Assembly (NCBI RefSeq): GCF_004348425.1 | Contig: NZ_SMKK01000040.1 | Coordinates: 1-46,979 of the forward strand | Length of the DNA stretch: 46,979 nt | Direction of reading: 5' to 3' | From: Actinomadura sp. 7K507 | GTDB taxonomy: Bacteria > Actinomycetota > Actinomycetes > Streptosporangiales > Streptosporangiaceae | Shown: positions 8,518 to 17,010 of the stretch, one piece after another | Position numbering within the stretch: position 1 is the first letter of the stretch | Layout: each line of letters opens with the position of its first letter | Program-made: the position numbers and the translations under genes | Notes under the pieces: generated by a model | Seen by the model: the letters and a program-made list of their open reading frames with translations, nothing else | What the model was told of the DNA's origin: nothing | Database searches by the model: none

Positions 8518-8855
8518 AACTCCGGACACGGGGACGGTATCCGCGGATCGGTATCGGATTCGAAGATAGATTCGATTCTTTCGGATTCGATTAATCGAAA
8601 ATCACTAGCCAACATTCCCCCTGGCTCACTGTCATATCACTTGCAAAGTGAAGCATGTCACACACAGATGGACACAATTCCTACCAATAGGACGCTTGTT
8701 TTCGTTAAATGATCATGTGATACTCCCCTAGAACCGAACATTTCCCCCATAGCGCCGAAAGTCGTAGATAGGCGGACGTTTCCGGCGTCGCCTCGGAACC
8801 CGCACACCGTCACACAACCGAACCACCCGCATACGTTCAGAGGGATCGGTCGAGC
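8518..8855. promoter_or_regulatory. AT-rich control region ahead of the terpene locus, with iterons and palindromes
   Basis: 338 bases without a gene and far richer in A/T than the surroundings. Seen directly: direct repeats CGGTATC at 8535 and 8549; a palindrome ATCCGCGGAT at 8539-8548; three copies of GATTCGA at 8557, 8569 and 8584; a perfect 14-bp palindrome TTCGATTAATCGAA at 8586-8599; and an inverted repeat TCACTT-GCA-AAGTGA at 8637-8651. A candidate promoter follows at 8696-8724. The density suggests binding sites for one or more regulators of the downstream P450-cyclase genes; which regulators is unknown. No terminator for the upstream secreted-protein gene is evident. Confidence 0.55.
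8696..8724 (+). promoter_or_regulatory. Candidate promoter for the terpene locus
   Basis: TTGTTT (8696-8701), 17 bases, then GATACT (8719-8724) preceded by TGT, an extended -10. Transcription would begin near 8731 and leave a leader of about 125 bases before the P450 ATG. The assignment rests on motif and spacing only. Confidence 0.4.
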
Positions 8856-10226
8856 ATGTCTGTCGGAGTCAGCGATGCCAGAGAAGCCAGAAGTGCTCCC
8901 TTCCGCCATAACCTGCCGAGACTGCTCAGAGATCCGCTCACGGCGATCGAGGAGATGGGGCGCGAGTCGAACGGCGCGATCACCCGGGTGAACCTTGGCG
9001 TCTTCAGGCCGTACCTGGTGACCCGCCCCGAGCACGTGCAGCACATCCTCCGCGACAACGCAGCGAACTACCGGCGCGAGGGGCTGATGTGGAAGCCCCT
9101 CAGCAGGCTCGTCGGCGAACCGTCCGGCGCGGACCCCGTATGGCCCCTGAAACGCCGGACCTTCCAAACCCTGCTCACCGGCAAGAAGATCGAGACCTAC
9201 ACCGACGAGATGGCTGCCACGATCGCGGCGAACGTCGACGACCTCGGCCGCAGGGCCGACGCCGGGGAGCCCGTCGACTGCAGCGACGAGCTGACCCGCA
9301 TCGTCTACCGGGCCATTCTGCGGATCTTCATAGGCGACCGGCTGTCGCTCGCCGACGCCGACCGCCTCGGCGAGGCGATCACCATAGCCACCACCTCCTC
9401 GTTCCGGTCCCGGATGCTTCTTCCCTTCGTTCCGCACGCTGTTCCCCTACCGGGGGACCACGCCTTCCATCGCGCGGTGCAGAAGGTCGACGACATCATC
9501 TTCCCCGTAATCGAGAAGGCCCGCCGAGAAGGGGCGCACGAGCGGGACGACGCCGGCCACGACATCGTGTCCCTCCTGCTGCAAGCGCGTGACGAGGATG
9601 GCGCCGCGCTGGACGACCAGGGCGTGCGGGACGGGATCGTCTCTATCTTCGTCGCCGGCACAGAGACCACGGTGACCGCGCTGAGCTGGCTCTGGGTGGT
9701 GCTCGCCGCCCACCCCGAGGTGATGCAGAGGCTCAGCGCGGAGATCCGGGACGTACTCGGCGGCGCCCAGCCGACCCGGGCGCATCTGCCGAAACTGAGC
9801 TACACGAAGATGGTCCTGCAGGAGTTGCTGCGCATCTACTCCGTCGGCTGGATCACCCCCCGGATCGTTGCCGAGGACGACGTGATCGACGGTGTCCGGA
9901 TGCGCCGGGGAGCCACGGTCGCCGTCAGCCCCTATCTCACCCACCGCGTCCCCGATGTATGGCCTGACCCGCTGAGGTTCGACCCCGAGCGCTTCGCGCC
10001 CGGACGGTCCCGGCACCGCTTCGCCTACCTGGCGTTCGGCGCCGGACCGCACCAGTGCGTGGGCAGTGTGTTCTTCACGGTGGAGGCTCAGCTCATCGTC
10101 GCCAGCATGATCAGTCGCCTGCGTCCGACGCTGCACGGACCGGTGGGAGTCCGGCCGCAGATCGGACTCACTCTGAAACCACGGCAACCCATCCGAATCT
10201 CGCTGAACCCGATCAACCGCGGATAG
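8856..10226 (+). CDS. Cytochrome P450, likely terpene oxidase
   Basis: 456 residues with all P450 landmarks: I-helix oxygen-activation motif AGTETT (267-272), K-helix ExxR as ELLR (323-326), and the heme loop FGAGPHQCVGSVF with the ligand Cys401. It is a soluble bacterial P450 without an N-terminal anchor; no ferredoxin or reductase is encoded nearby. The ATG at 8856 is preceded by AGAGGGA. The I-helix sequence and overall layout recall terpene-modifying bacterial P450s, but the subfamily cannot be fixed by eye. The class I synthase gene starts eight bases after its stop and the class II cyclase follows, so the predicted role is oxidation of their terpene product. Confidence 0.93.
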   Translation: MSVGVSDAREARSAPFRHNLPRLLRDPLTAIEEMGRESNGAITRVNLGVFRPYLVTRPEHVQHILRDNAANYRREGLMWKPLSRLVGEPSGADPVWPLKRRTFQTLLTGKKIETYTDEMAATIAANVDDLGRRADAGEPVDCSDELTRIVYRAILRIFIGDRLSLADADRLGEAITIATTSSFRSRMLLPFVPHAVPLPGDHAFHRAVQKVDDIIFPVIEKARREGAHERDDAGHDIVSLLLQARDEDGAALDDQGVRDGIVSIFVAGTETTVTALSWLWVVLAAHPEVMQRLSAEIRDVLGGAQPTRAHLPKLSYTKMVLQELLRIYSVGWITPRIVAEDDVIDGVRMRRGATVAVSPYLTHRVPDVWPDPLRFDPERFAPGRSRHRFAYLAFGAGPHQCVGSVFFTVEAQLIVASMISRLRPTLHGPVGVRPQIGLTLKPRQPIRISLNPINRG

Positions 10227-10234
10227 GGACCTAC

Positions 10235-11137
10235 GTGGGAATCCCCGACGGCATCTCGACCACCGAACTCTCCTCCGCCATCGAGCACGGGAAGATCAGC
10301 GCCCTCGCGGTGGACTGCCAACGCGACCTGCAGCCGTGCGCCGAGCGACACGCGGCCCTGTTCCCGGGCGGGCCGTTCGACCCGAGGCTCCTGAGCGGAG
10401 TGACGCTCGCCAACGCGTTCGGTTCCCCGTGGGCGAGCGCGACCGAGCTGAGCATCGCCTGCCGCGCGTCGCTGTGGGTCTTCGCGGCGGACTGGCTCGC
10501 CGACTACGAAGCGAAGGCACGCGAGGACATCGACGCACTCACGGACGCCTGCCTCGCGGTCGCGGACGGCTCCGAACCATCCCCGGCCATCCCTCTGGCG
10601 CAGTTCCTGGCCGAGATACGCGACACGCTCGCCATCAGTCCCGCGTTCACCGGTCTGCGCCCACGCTGGCGCACGCAGCTCAAACGCTACTTCGCCGCGA
10701 TGACACGGGAGTGGGAGTGGCACGACGCGCTCACCCGCCAGGGGCGGAAGCCGACGTTCGGCGAGTACATCGACAACGCCGACAACTTCGGCTCCTCTTT
10801 CGTCAACGTCTCCCATTGGATCCACACATGCACTCCGGATGCACTTGAGCACATCGACGCCCTCTGGGCAGCGAGCGGAACGGTTCAACGCGTCCTGCGG
10901 TTGCTCAACGATCTGGCAACCGTCCAGAGGGACATCGCGTGGGGGGACCTCAACCCTCTCGTACTCGGGGTGGACAAGGCCGAGGTCACCGAGCACATCG
11001 ACTTGCTCGTCGCAGAGTGCCTCGCCGAACTGGCGCCGCTCCGGGCGAAGTGTCCGAAAGAAGCGACATACCTGGAGCGCCAGATCGGATTCAGCACCGG
11101 GTTCTACGGGCGGACCGACTACTGGGGCGAGCTATGA
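10235..11137 (+). CDS. Class I terpene synthase-like protein
   Basis: 300 residues from GTG 10235, nine bases after the P450 stop, with AGGGAC upstream; the open frame continues into the P450 gene, but that part has no family similarity. The NSE-type magnesium site is NDLATVQRD: Asn225, Thr229 and Asp233 instead of Glu. The aspartate-rich motif is degenerate, FAADWLADY with Asp86 and Asp90, lacking the first Asp of DDxxD. A late GRTDYW supplies the usual C-terminal Arg-Tyr pair. These are single alpha-domain class I features (diphosphate ionisation and cyclisation or hydrolysis). Its partner is the overlapping class II gene (ATGA). The likely substrate is a cyclised prenyl diphosphate from that enzyme; the product is unknown. 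Confidence 0.75.
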   Translation: MGIPDGISTTELSSAIEHGKISALAVDCQRDLQPCAERHAALFPGGPFDPRLLSGVTLANAFGSPWASATELSIACRASLWVFAADWLADYEAKAREDIDALTDACLAVADGSEPSPAIPLAQFLAEIRDTLAISPAFTGLRPRWRTQLKRYFAAMTREWEWHDALTRQGRKPTFGEYIDNADNFGSSFVNVSHWIHTCTPDALEHIDALWAASGTVQRVLRLLNDLATVQRDIAWGDLNPLVLGVDKAEVTEHIDLLVAECLAELAPLRAKCPKEATYLERQIGFSTGFYGRTDYWGEL

Positions 11138-12753
11138 GCGTGCAGCACGAGGACGCAGGGGATGCACCGAGCGTTCCCCCGGCACTCGACCTGGCGGCCG
11201 GCGCACGCGAACTGATCCGCGGTCTCCACGAGAACCCCTGGGGTCAGGTGTCCCCGTCGGTGTACGAGACGGGACGTCTTGTGACGCTCGCCCCCTGGCT
11301 GGCAGGACACCGGGAACGGTTGCGGTTCCTCTTGGCGTCCCAGCGCAGTGACGGTGCGTGGGGCGCGCTGGGGGGCTATTCACTCGTTCCCACGTTGAGC
11401 GCCACCGAAGGGATCCTGTCTGAGCTCCGCAACCGCAATTCCGACATCGATGATCACATCCTGAGGAAGGCGGCCGACCACGGACTCCAAGCCCTGACCA
11501 CCCTGCTGGAGGGCGTTTCCAGCCGGTCGATCCCCGACATGCCTGCGGTGGAGCTCATCTCAGCCCATCTCACCTGCCTGATCAACGACCACCTGGCGGG
11601 GCCGGACGGCACCTCGCCGGGCCCGCCGGAGCTACGGCCAGCTGGTTTCCGGCTCCGCGTCCCCGGAGGGTGGGACGAATCGGCCCTCGAACCACTCCGG
11701 GCCCGGCTGAGCGAGGGGCGTGACGTGCCCGAGAAGCTCCTCCACGCACTAGAGATCGCCGGCCCCGCGGCGCATCGAACCGGCTCGACCCGGCCCGGCT
11801 CCCGCACCGGCGGCGTCGGCGCGTCACCGGCCGCCACGGCCGCGTGGCTGGGGCCCCTGCCGCCGCCTCCCGGCGACCCCGCTCGCCGCTTCCTCGAAAC
11901 CGTGGCGGAACAGCACGGCGGGCCGGTGCCCTGCGGGTTCCCCATCACCGTGTTCGAACGGTCGTGGGTGCTGACCGGGCTGATCCGGGCGGGCGTGCCC
12001 GTCCGCGTGCCATCCGCACTCGCCACTTCGCTGGCCGCGGAGATCGGCCCGGCGGGCACCCCTGCGGGCGAAGGGCTGCCCGCGGACGCGGACACCACGT
12101 CCGTGGCCCTGCACGCGCTCACCCTCCTCGGCTCCCCGATGGACCCCGACTGCCTTCTCGCTTTCGAGCTGGACGACCGCTTCTGCACATGGCAAGGGGA
12201 ACAGGGAGCCTCCGTCACGACCAACGCACACGTTCTCGACGCGCTCGGCGAGTTCGTTCAGCGCCATCCCGGCGCCTGCCACCGGTACGCGCCGGCCATG
12301 GCGAAAGCATCGAACTGGCTGCGGGCGCAGCAACACCCGGACGGAAGCTGGACCGATCGGTGGCATGCCTCCCCCTACTACGCAACGTCCTGCGCCGTCC
12401 AGGCACTGCGGCGCTTCGCCGGTGTCGCCGCCCGCGACCACGTGCGGCGGGCGGAACGCTGGGTGATGGACACCCAGCGGGGGGACGGCTCGTGGGGCCG
12501 CTGGGTCGGTACTGCCGAGGAGACCGCGGAGGCCATGCTCGTTCTGACAGCCGCCGATGCGAGCGAGACGGGAGCCGTCCGCCATCCATCCCACGTCCAG
12601 GCGATCGCACAGGGACGCGACTGGCTGCTGCGCGCACCGGACTGGACGGACGGGCCGGCGCTCTGGCATGACAAAGACCTCTACCTGCCCAAGGCGATCG
12701 TCCGCTCCACGGTCCTGAGCGCTTTGCACCTGGCGCGGTCCAGGCGACGCTGA
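11134..12753 (+). CDS. Class II terpene (diterpene-type) cyclase
   Basis: 539 residues with the alpha/alpha double-barrel pattern of squalene-hopene cyclase relatives. QW-like repeats occur near the start (SQRSDGAWGA) and end (DGSWTDRW, DGSWGRW). The class II acid motif reads DADTT (318-322) in LPADADTTSVAL: the first and middle Asp of DxDD are kept, the fourth position is Thr. DxDT(T) variants occur in other actinobacterial class II diterpene cyclases, so activity is plausible. The length is shorter than squalene-hopene cyclases (about 630) and like bacterial copalyl/halimadienyl diphosphate synthases. A Pro/Gly/Thr-rich insertion lies around 195-240. Expected reaction: protonation-initiated bicyclisation of geranylgeranyl diphosphate. 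It starts in an ATGA overlap with the class I gene. Confidence 0.82.
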   Translation: MSVQHEDAGDAPSVPPALDLAAGARELIRGLHENPWGQVSPSVYETGRLVTLAPWLAGHRERLRFLLASQRSDGAWGALGGYSLVPTLSATEGILSELRNRNSDIDDHILRKAADHGLQALTTLLEGVSSRSIPDMPAVELISAHLTCLINDHLAGPDGTSPGPPELRPAGFRLRVPGGWDESALEPLRARLSEGRDVPEKLLHALEIAGPAAHRTGSTRPGSRTGGVGASPAATAAWLGPLPPPPGDPARRFLETVAEQHGGPVPCGFPITVFERSWVLTGLIRAGVPVRVPSALATSLAAEIGPAGTPAGEGLPADADTTSVALHALTLLGSPMDPDCLLAFELDDRFCTWQGEQGASVTTNAHVLDALGEFVQRHPGACHRYAPAMAKASNWLRAQQHPDGSWTDRWHASPYYATSCAVQALRRFAGVAARDHVRRAERWVMDTQRGDGSWGRWVGTAEETAEAMLVLTAADASETGAVRHPSHVQAIAQGRDWLLRAPDWTDGPALWHDKDLYLPKAIVRSTVLSALHLARSRRR

Positions 12754-12850
12754 ACGACCCGAGATCCGTGCGCGGGCCTGGACGTGAAGCTCGCCACAGT
12801 GATCTTGGCGCCGTCCTGCTTAAATAGTGAAATTTGACGTCTTAGGGCTC

Positions 12851-12911
12851 CAGCACGTTGCTAAGGTGCTGCGGTGTGTGAGGAGGGCGTCCATCCCGCC
12901 CCATCACACAC
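12851..12911 (+). promoter_or_regulatory. Inverted repeats in the conservon leader
   Basis: The 237 bases between the terpene locus and the conservon contain two nested hairpin candidates: CAGCAC-N9-GTGCTG (12851-12871) and GTGTGTGA (12874-12881) pairing with TCACACAC (12904-12911), with additional G/C pairing inside the loop. A locally AT-rich stretch with TTAAAT precedes them near 12820. They could be a terminator or attenuator for the terpene genes or an operator for the conservon. No poly-T tract follows, so the termination reading is weak. Confidence 0.4.
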
Positions 12912-12990
12912 TCGGACAACCTAGACCTGCCGCCCTTGATCATGTCGCTGGGGTCGCGGGGTTTGCTCACATCGTTGGGACGGGCCGTCA

Positions 12991-15543
12991 ATGCGTTTCC
13001 GCAATTCACGTCTGCGGACCAAGATCACTGCGTTGCTGTTGTCGCTGACTGCGCTCTGGGCGTTCGCCGCGTGGGTGACGCTCCGTGATGGTCTGGGCCT
13101 CCTCTGGGCCAACACCCTGGACGAGAAGATCAGCCGGCCAACCGTCGCACTGGTGACGGCCATGCAGAACGAACGCCGGGCCTCGGTCGTCTACGTCGCC
13201 TCCCCCGGTCAGCAGCAGGGGCAGGCGCTCGCGACACGGCGAGCCGAGACGGACAAGGCCGTGAAAACAGTCCGCTCCACGGCCTCCGGAAGAGACGTCT
13301 CCTGGGCGGCGAGCGACAGTCTCGAACAGCGCATCAATGAGATGTTCGGGGCCCTGGACACCCTGGACGACAGCCGTGCCATCATCGACGCCCGGAACGA
13401 GACGCGAGTCAAGTCCGCCGACTCCTACAACCGCATCGTCGACACCGCTTTCCGCGTCTTCAACTCGACCGGCGCCGTCCTGAACGACGAGGGAATGTCC
13501 AAGGACAGCCGTACCCTCAACGCACTGACCAGGGCTAAGGAAGTCCTCTCCCGCGAGGACGCCGCCCTCGCCGGAACGATCGCCGCCCGCCGGTTCGAGC
13601 CCGGTGAGCATGCCCACTTCGTCGGCCTCGTTCACACCGCGCGTTTCCTCAGGGAGGAGGCCGCTGCCGAACTTCCGCCCGCGGACCGCGAACGGTTCGA
13701 CAAGCTCGTCGGCGGGACCGTCTTCGCGCGCCTGAGCGCTCTTGAGCAACGAACCGTCCAGCATGGCGGTGCCCGCCCCCCCGTTCAGAGCGCGGAATGG
13801 CAAGAGGCCATGGCGCCAGCGCAGGAGGGCATGGAGGATCTCATTCGCACCGGTGGTGACGATCTGGTGGGCCGTGCCGGGCCGGTGGGCGCCGGGATCA
13901 TCGTCCGGCTGGCGCTGGCCGGTGGGCTCGGGTTGCTGGCGGTCATCGCGTCCATCGTCGTGTCGATCACCACGGCACGTGCCCTGGTGCGCCAGCTGGA
14001 GCGGCTGCGCGACGCCGCCGCGGAGCTGGCCGAGCAGCGGCTGCCCAGCGTGGTCGAGCGGCTGGGCCACGGCGAGAAGGTGGACGTGGCCGCCGAGGCC
14101 CCCGAGCTGCAGTTCGGTGACGACGAGATCGGCCAGGTGGGCAAGGCGTTCAACCACGTCCAGCGGACCGCGCTGGCCACGGCCGTCGAGCAGGCCGAAC
14201 TGCGCCGCGGCATCCGGGACGTCCTGCTCAGCCTGGCCCGCCGCACCCAGACCCTCGTGCACCGGCAGCTCACCATGCTGGACACCATGGAGCGCCGCCG
14301 CGACATCGAGGTCAAGGAGCTGGAGGAGCTGTTCCGGCTCGACCACCTCGCGACCCGCATGCGGCGCAACGCCGAGAACCTCATCGTGCTGTCCGGCGCG
14401 CTGCCCGCCCGCGGCTGGCGCAACTCCGTCCCCATGGTGGACGTCGTCCGCGCCGCGGTCGGCGAGGTCGAGGACTACACCCGCGTCACCGTCCTGCCGT
14501 TCGGCCCGGTCGAGCTGGCCGGACGCGCGGTCGGCGACGTCACCCACCTGCTCGCCGAGCTGATCGAGAACGCGGTCTCGTTCTCCCCGCCCGACACCGT
14601 CGTGCAGATCGGCGGGCACCTCGTCGCCAGCGGCTTCGCCATCGACATCGAGGACCGCGGGCTCGGCATGACCGACGACAAGCTCACCGAGATCAACGAG
14701 CGGATCGCCGACCCGCCCGACTTCAACCTGCAGAGCTCCGTCCAGCTCGGCCTGTTCGTGGTCAGCAAGCTCGCCGAGCGCTACAACGTGCAGGTCTCGC
14801 TGAAGCGCTCCGCCTACGGTGGCACGACCGCGGTCATCGTCATCCCCCGGGAACTGATCGCCGAGCAGGGGCCGGTACCCGTCAAGGCCGGCGCCACCAC
14901 CCAGAACGGCCTCGAGGTGCGGCAGCCCGCGGCGGTCGGCGCGGGCGGCGGTGACTCCAGGTCGTCGGGGGCCACGGCGACGCTCTCCCCGCCGGGGACC
15001 GGCCCGCAGCCAGCCGGGCCCGCGCTCGTGGCGGTGCCACCCCCCGCGTCGGAACCCTCCGGCCCGGCCCGGCCCGCACCGGGATCGCCCACACCGGAAT
15101 CACGCGGGGCGGACGCACCCGGCAACGGCGCCCCTGGTTCGGGCGCCCCCGACACCCCCGCGCACAACGACGCCGTCCCCGCGGACGGAACCCGCTCCGA
15201 CGAGGGCTTCGCCCCCGACGGCGGCGCTCCCGCGACCATCGAGCCGGAGGACCAGCCACCCGTGCCCGACAGTTCCACCACACCATCCGGCCTCCCCGTC
15301 AGGGTTCCGCAGGCGAACCTGGCCGAACCCCTGCGCTCCGACGAACAGACCACCGCGGAGGAGCCGGACGAGCAGGACGACCCCGGCCGCTCCCCCGAGG
15401 AGATCCAGCGGATCATGGGCGCCTACCAGCGCGGCACCCGCAGGGGCCGGTCCGACGCGGCCTCGCGTGACCCGTCGGAGCAGGCGGATCAGCACGGCAG
15501 TCCACCCGGCACCAACGCAGCGGAAGGCGAGGAAGACCAGTGA
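12991..15543 (+). CDS. cvnA: Conservon sensor histidine kinase (CvnA type), nitrate/nitrite-sensing-like
   Basis: 850 residues. Membrane segments at about 11-31 and 302-327 bracket an extracellular helical NIT-like sensor domain of about 270 residues. A HAMP-like linker, a non-canonical dimerisation helix with DHLATRMRRNAENL (His452) and a HATPase domain follow, with N-box ELIENAVSFSPP (Asn527) and G-box DRGLGMTDD. The last 200 residues are a Pro/Gly/Ala/Glu-rich, probably disordered tail. No response regulator is nearby, as usual for conservons, where the kinase signals through the roadblock, DUF742 and GTPase partners. It is followed by cvnB in a GTGA overlap. The signal it senses is unknown. 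Confidence 0.9.
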   Translation: MRFRNSRLRTKITALLLSLTALWAFAAWVTLRDGLGLLWANTLDEKISRPTVALVTAMQNERRASVVYVASPGQQQGQALATRRAETDKAVKTVRSTASGRDVSWAASDSLEQRINEMFGALDTLDDSRAIIDARNETRVKSADSYNRIVDTAFRVFNSTGAVLNDEGMSKDSRTLNALTRAKEVLSREDAALAGTIAARRFEPGEHAHFVGLVHTARFLREEAAAELPPADRERFDKLVGGTVFARLSALEQRTVQHGGARPPVQSAEWQEAMAPAQEGMEDLIRTGGDDLVGRAGPVGAGIIVRLALAGGLGLLAVIASIVVSITTARALVRQLERLRDAAAELAEQRLPSVVERLGHGEKVDVAAEAPELQFGDDEIGQVGKAFNHVQRTALATAVEQAELRRGIRDVLLSLARRTQTLVHRQLTMLDTMERRRDIEVKELEELFRLDHLATRMRRNAENLIVLSGALPARGWRNSVPMVDVVRAAVGEVEDYTRVTVLPFGPVELAGRAVGDVTHLLAELIENAVSFSPPDTVVQIGGHLVASGFAIDIEDRGLGMTDDKLTEINERIADPPDFNLQSSVQLGLFVVSKLAERYNVQVSLKRSAYGGTTAVIVIPRELIAEQGPVPVKAGATTQNGLEVRQPAAVGAGGGDSRSSGATATLSPPGTGPQPAGPALVAVPPPASEPSGPARPAPGSPTPESRGADAPGNGAPGSGAPDTPAHNDAVPADGTRSDEGFAPDGGAPATIEPEDQPPVPDSSTTPSGLPVRVPQANLAEPLRSDEQTTAEEPDEQDDPGRSPEEIQRIMGAYQRGTRRGRSDAASRDPSEQADQHGSPPGTNAAEGEEDQ

Positions 15544-15965
15544 CGCAGAAGACCGGTTCGACATCCGATCTCGGCTGGTTGCTGGACGATCTGATCCACC
15601 GGCTGCCGCACACGCGCAACGCCGTCGTGCTGTCGGCGGACGGCCTGCTGATGGCCTCGTCCCAGGGCATGAGCCAGGACGACGGTGAGCACCTGGCCGC
15701 CGTCGCCGCCGGGATCCAGAGCCTCGCCAAGGGCGCCGGGGTCCGCTTCGGCGGCGGGCCCGTCCGGCAGACGATCATCGAGATGCAGTCGGCGTTCATG
15801 CTGGTGACGGTGGCGGGCAAGGGCGCCTGCCTCGCGGTGCTCGCCGAGGAGGACGCCGACGTCGGCCTCATCGCCTACGAGATGGCCATGCTCGTCACCG
15901 CGATGGGCCACCACCTCACCTCCCCGTCCCGGTCGGACTCCCCCAAGGAGGGAGGCCCGGCATGA
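15540..15965 (+). CDS. cvnB: Roadblock/LC7-domain protein (CvnB type)
   Basis: 141 residues, GTG start overlapping the cvnA stop (GTGA). The domain has the typical start DLGWLLDDLIHRLPHTRNAVVLSADGLL and the central MSQDDGEHLAAVAAG, then a beta-sheet core. In other conservons this protein associates with the kinase and the GTPase at the membrane and is thought to regulate the GTPase. Its stop overlaps the start of cvnC (ATGA). No missing part. Confidence 0.92.
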   Translation: MTQKTGSTSDLGWLLDDLIHRLPHTRNAVVLSADGLLMASSQGMSQDDGEHLAAVAAGIQSLAKGAGVRFGGGPVRQTIIEMQSAFMLVTVAGKGACLAVLAEEDADVGLIAYEMAMLVTAMGHHLTSPSRSDSPKEGGPA

Positions 15966-16387
15966 TGCCCCCCGAAGACCCGCACGACCCCTGGCCGGAC
16001 GATCCGACCACGCGCCCGCCCGTCCACGACCGCCTGCTCGACGACCAGGCCGGGCCCATGGTGCGGCCGTACGTGATGACCAGCGGCCGCATGGAGCCGA
16101 CCCGCGGCAAGTTCGACCTCATCACCCTGGTGGTGGCGGTCGGACCCGAGCCCGAGGGCGCGATCAGCTTCGGGCCGGAGCACCTGTCCATCATCCGGCT
16201 CTGCCAGTCGGTGATGTCGGTGGCCGAGATCACCGGCCACCTCGACCTTCCCGTCGCGACCGTGCGGGTCATGCTCGGCGACCTTCTCGACAAGGGGTTC
16301 GTCTCGATGCAGGAACCCGAACCTGAGGCGGACATGCACGACATCAGGCTCTACAAGGCGGTGATCGATGGTCTCCGGGCCCTCTAG
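15962..16387 (+). CDS. cvnC: DUF742 protein (CvnC type), winged-helix-like
   Basis: 141 residues. The family signature VRPYVMTSGR sits at about 34-43, and a helical region (LCQSVMSVAEITGHLDLPVATVRVMLGDLLDKG) resembles a winged helix-turn-helix. The end lies inside the following GTPase gene (20-base overlap). The N-terminal 30 residues are acidic and proline-rich. In studied conservons this protein takes part in the membrane-associated complex; a DNA-binding role is possible but unproved. Confidence 0.92.
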   Translation: MMPPEDPHDPWPDDPTTRPPVHDRLLDDQAGPMVRPYVMTSGRMEPTRGKFDLITLVVAVGPEPEGAISFGPEHLSIIRLCQSVMSVAEITGHLDLPVATVRVMLGDLLDKGFVSMQEPEPEADMHDIRLYKAVIDGLRAL

Positions 16388-16997
16388 CTCCGGGGGCGGG
16401 CGGCGCGACATGCGCGCCCGCAGGCTCCCCACGGCGGTCAAGATCGTGATCGCGGGCGGTTTCGGCGTCGGCAAGACGACGATGGTCGGAACGGTCTCCG
16501 AGACCCAGCCGCTGCGGACGGAGGAGATCCTCACCGACAACAGCGTCGGTGTCGACGACATCGCCGGCGTCGAGCGCAAGGACACCACCACCGTCGCGAT
16601 GGACTTCGGCCGCATCACGATGAAGGACGAGTACGTCCTCTACCTCTTCGGCACCCCGGGCCAGAAGCGCTTCTGGTTCATGTGGGACGAGGTCGCCCTC
16701 GGCGCCCTCGGCGCCGTCGTCCTCGCCGACACCCGCCGCCTGTCCGACTGCTTCCCGTCGGTGGACTACTTCGAGCGCCGCAACACCCCGTTCGTCGTCG
16801 CCGTCAACTGCTTCGAGGGCGCCCAACGCTACGACCTGGCGGAGATCCAGACGGCCCTCAACCTGGGCCCCAGGGTTCCCGTCATGCTCTGCGACGCCCG
16901 CGACCTCGATTCCTGCAAGCAGGTCCTCATCAACCTGGTCCTGCACTCCATGAAGTACCGCGGCCTGTCCGAAGAACCCGAACCCCAGAACGCCTGA
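16368..16997 (+). CDS. cvnD: Small Ras-like GTPase of the conservon (CvnD type)
   Basis: 209 residues. P-loop GGFGVGKTT (30-38), switch II motif FGTPGQKRFWFMW, and VNCFEG in place of the usual NKxD, as in other CvnD proteins. The ATG at 16368 overlaps cvnC by 20 bases; a second ATG at residue 15 (16410) is an alternative that would still leave the P-loop complete. Genes A to D overlap throughout and end together at the hairpin at 17011. The protein is predicted to switch with GDP/GTP binding under control of CvnA/B. In Streptomyces coelicolor conservons the fifth gene is often a P450; here a P450 gene lies upstream, in the terpene locus. Confidence 0.93.
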   Translation: MVSGPSSSGGGRRDMRARRLPTAVKIVIAGGFGVGKTTMVGTVSETQPLRTEEILTDNSVGVDDIAGVERKDTTTVAMDFGRITMKDEYVLYLFGTPGQKRFWFMWDEVALGALGAVVLADTRRLSDCFPSVDYFERRNTPFVVAVNCFEGAQRYDLAEIQTALNLGPRVPVMLCDARDLDSCKQVLINLVLHSMKYRGLSEEPEPQNA

Positions 16998-17010
16998 GAC
17001 GGCGAAAAGG

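Noticed and set aside
8658..9437. Minus-strand frame through the control region into the P450
   Set aside because: No motif or ribosome binding site; the overlapped P450 has all signatures.
10055..10234. Upstream extension of the class I synthase frame into the P450 gene
   Set aside because: No family similarity, and GTG 10235 has a ribosome binding site directly after the P450 stop.
11134..12753. Squalene-hopene cyclase
   Set aside because: About 100 residues too short, few QW repeats, DADTT motif and a class I partner; a diterpene-type class II cyclase fits better.
12827..13048. 73-codon plus-strand frame before cvnA
   Set aside because: Cys/His/Arg-rich, runs through the inverted repeats and overlaps the cvnA start.
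13006..14619. 537-codon minus-strand frame opposite cvnA
   Set aside because: Compositional shadow of a high-GC gene; no motif.
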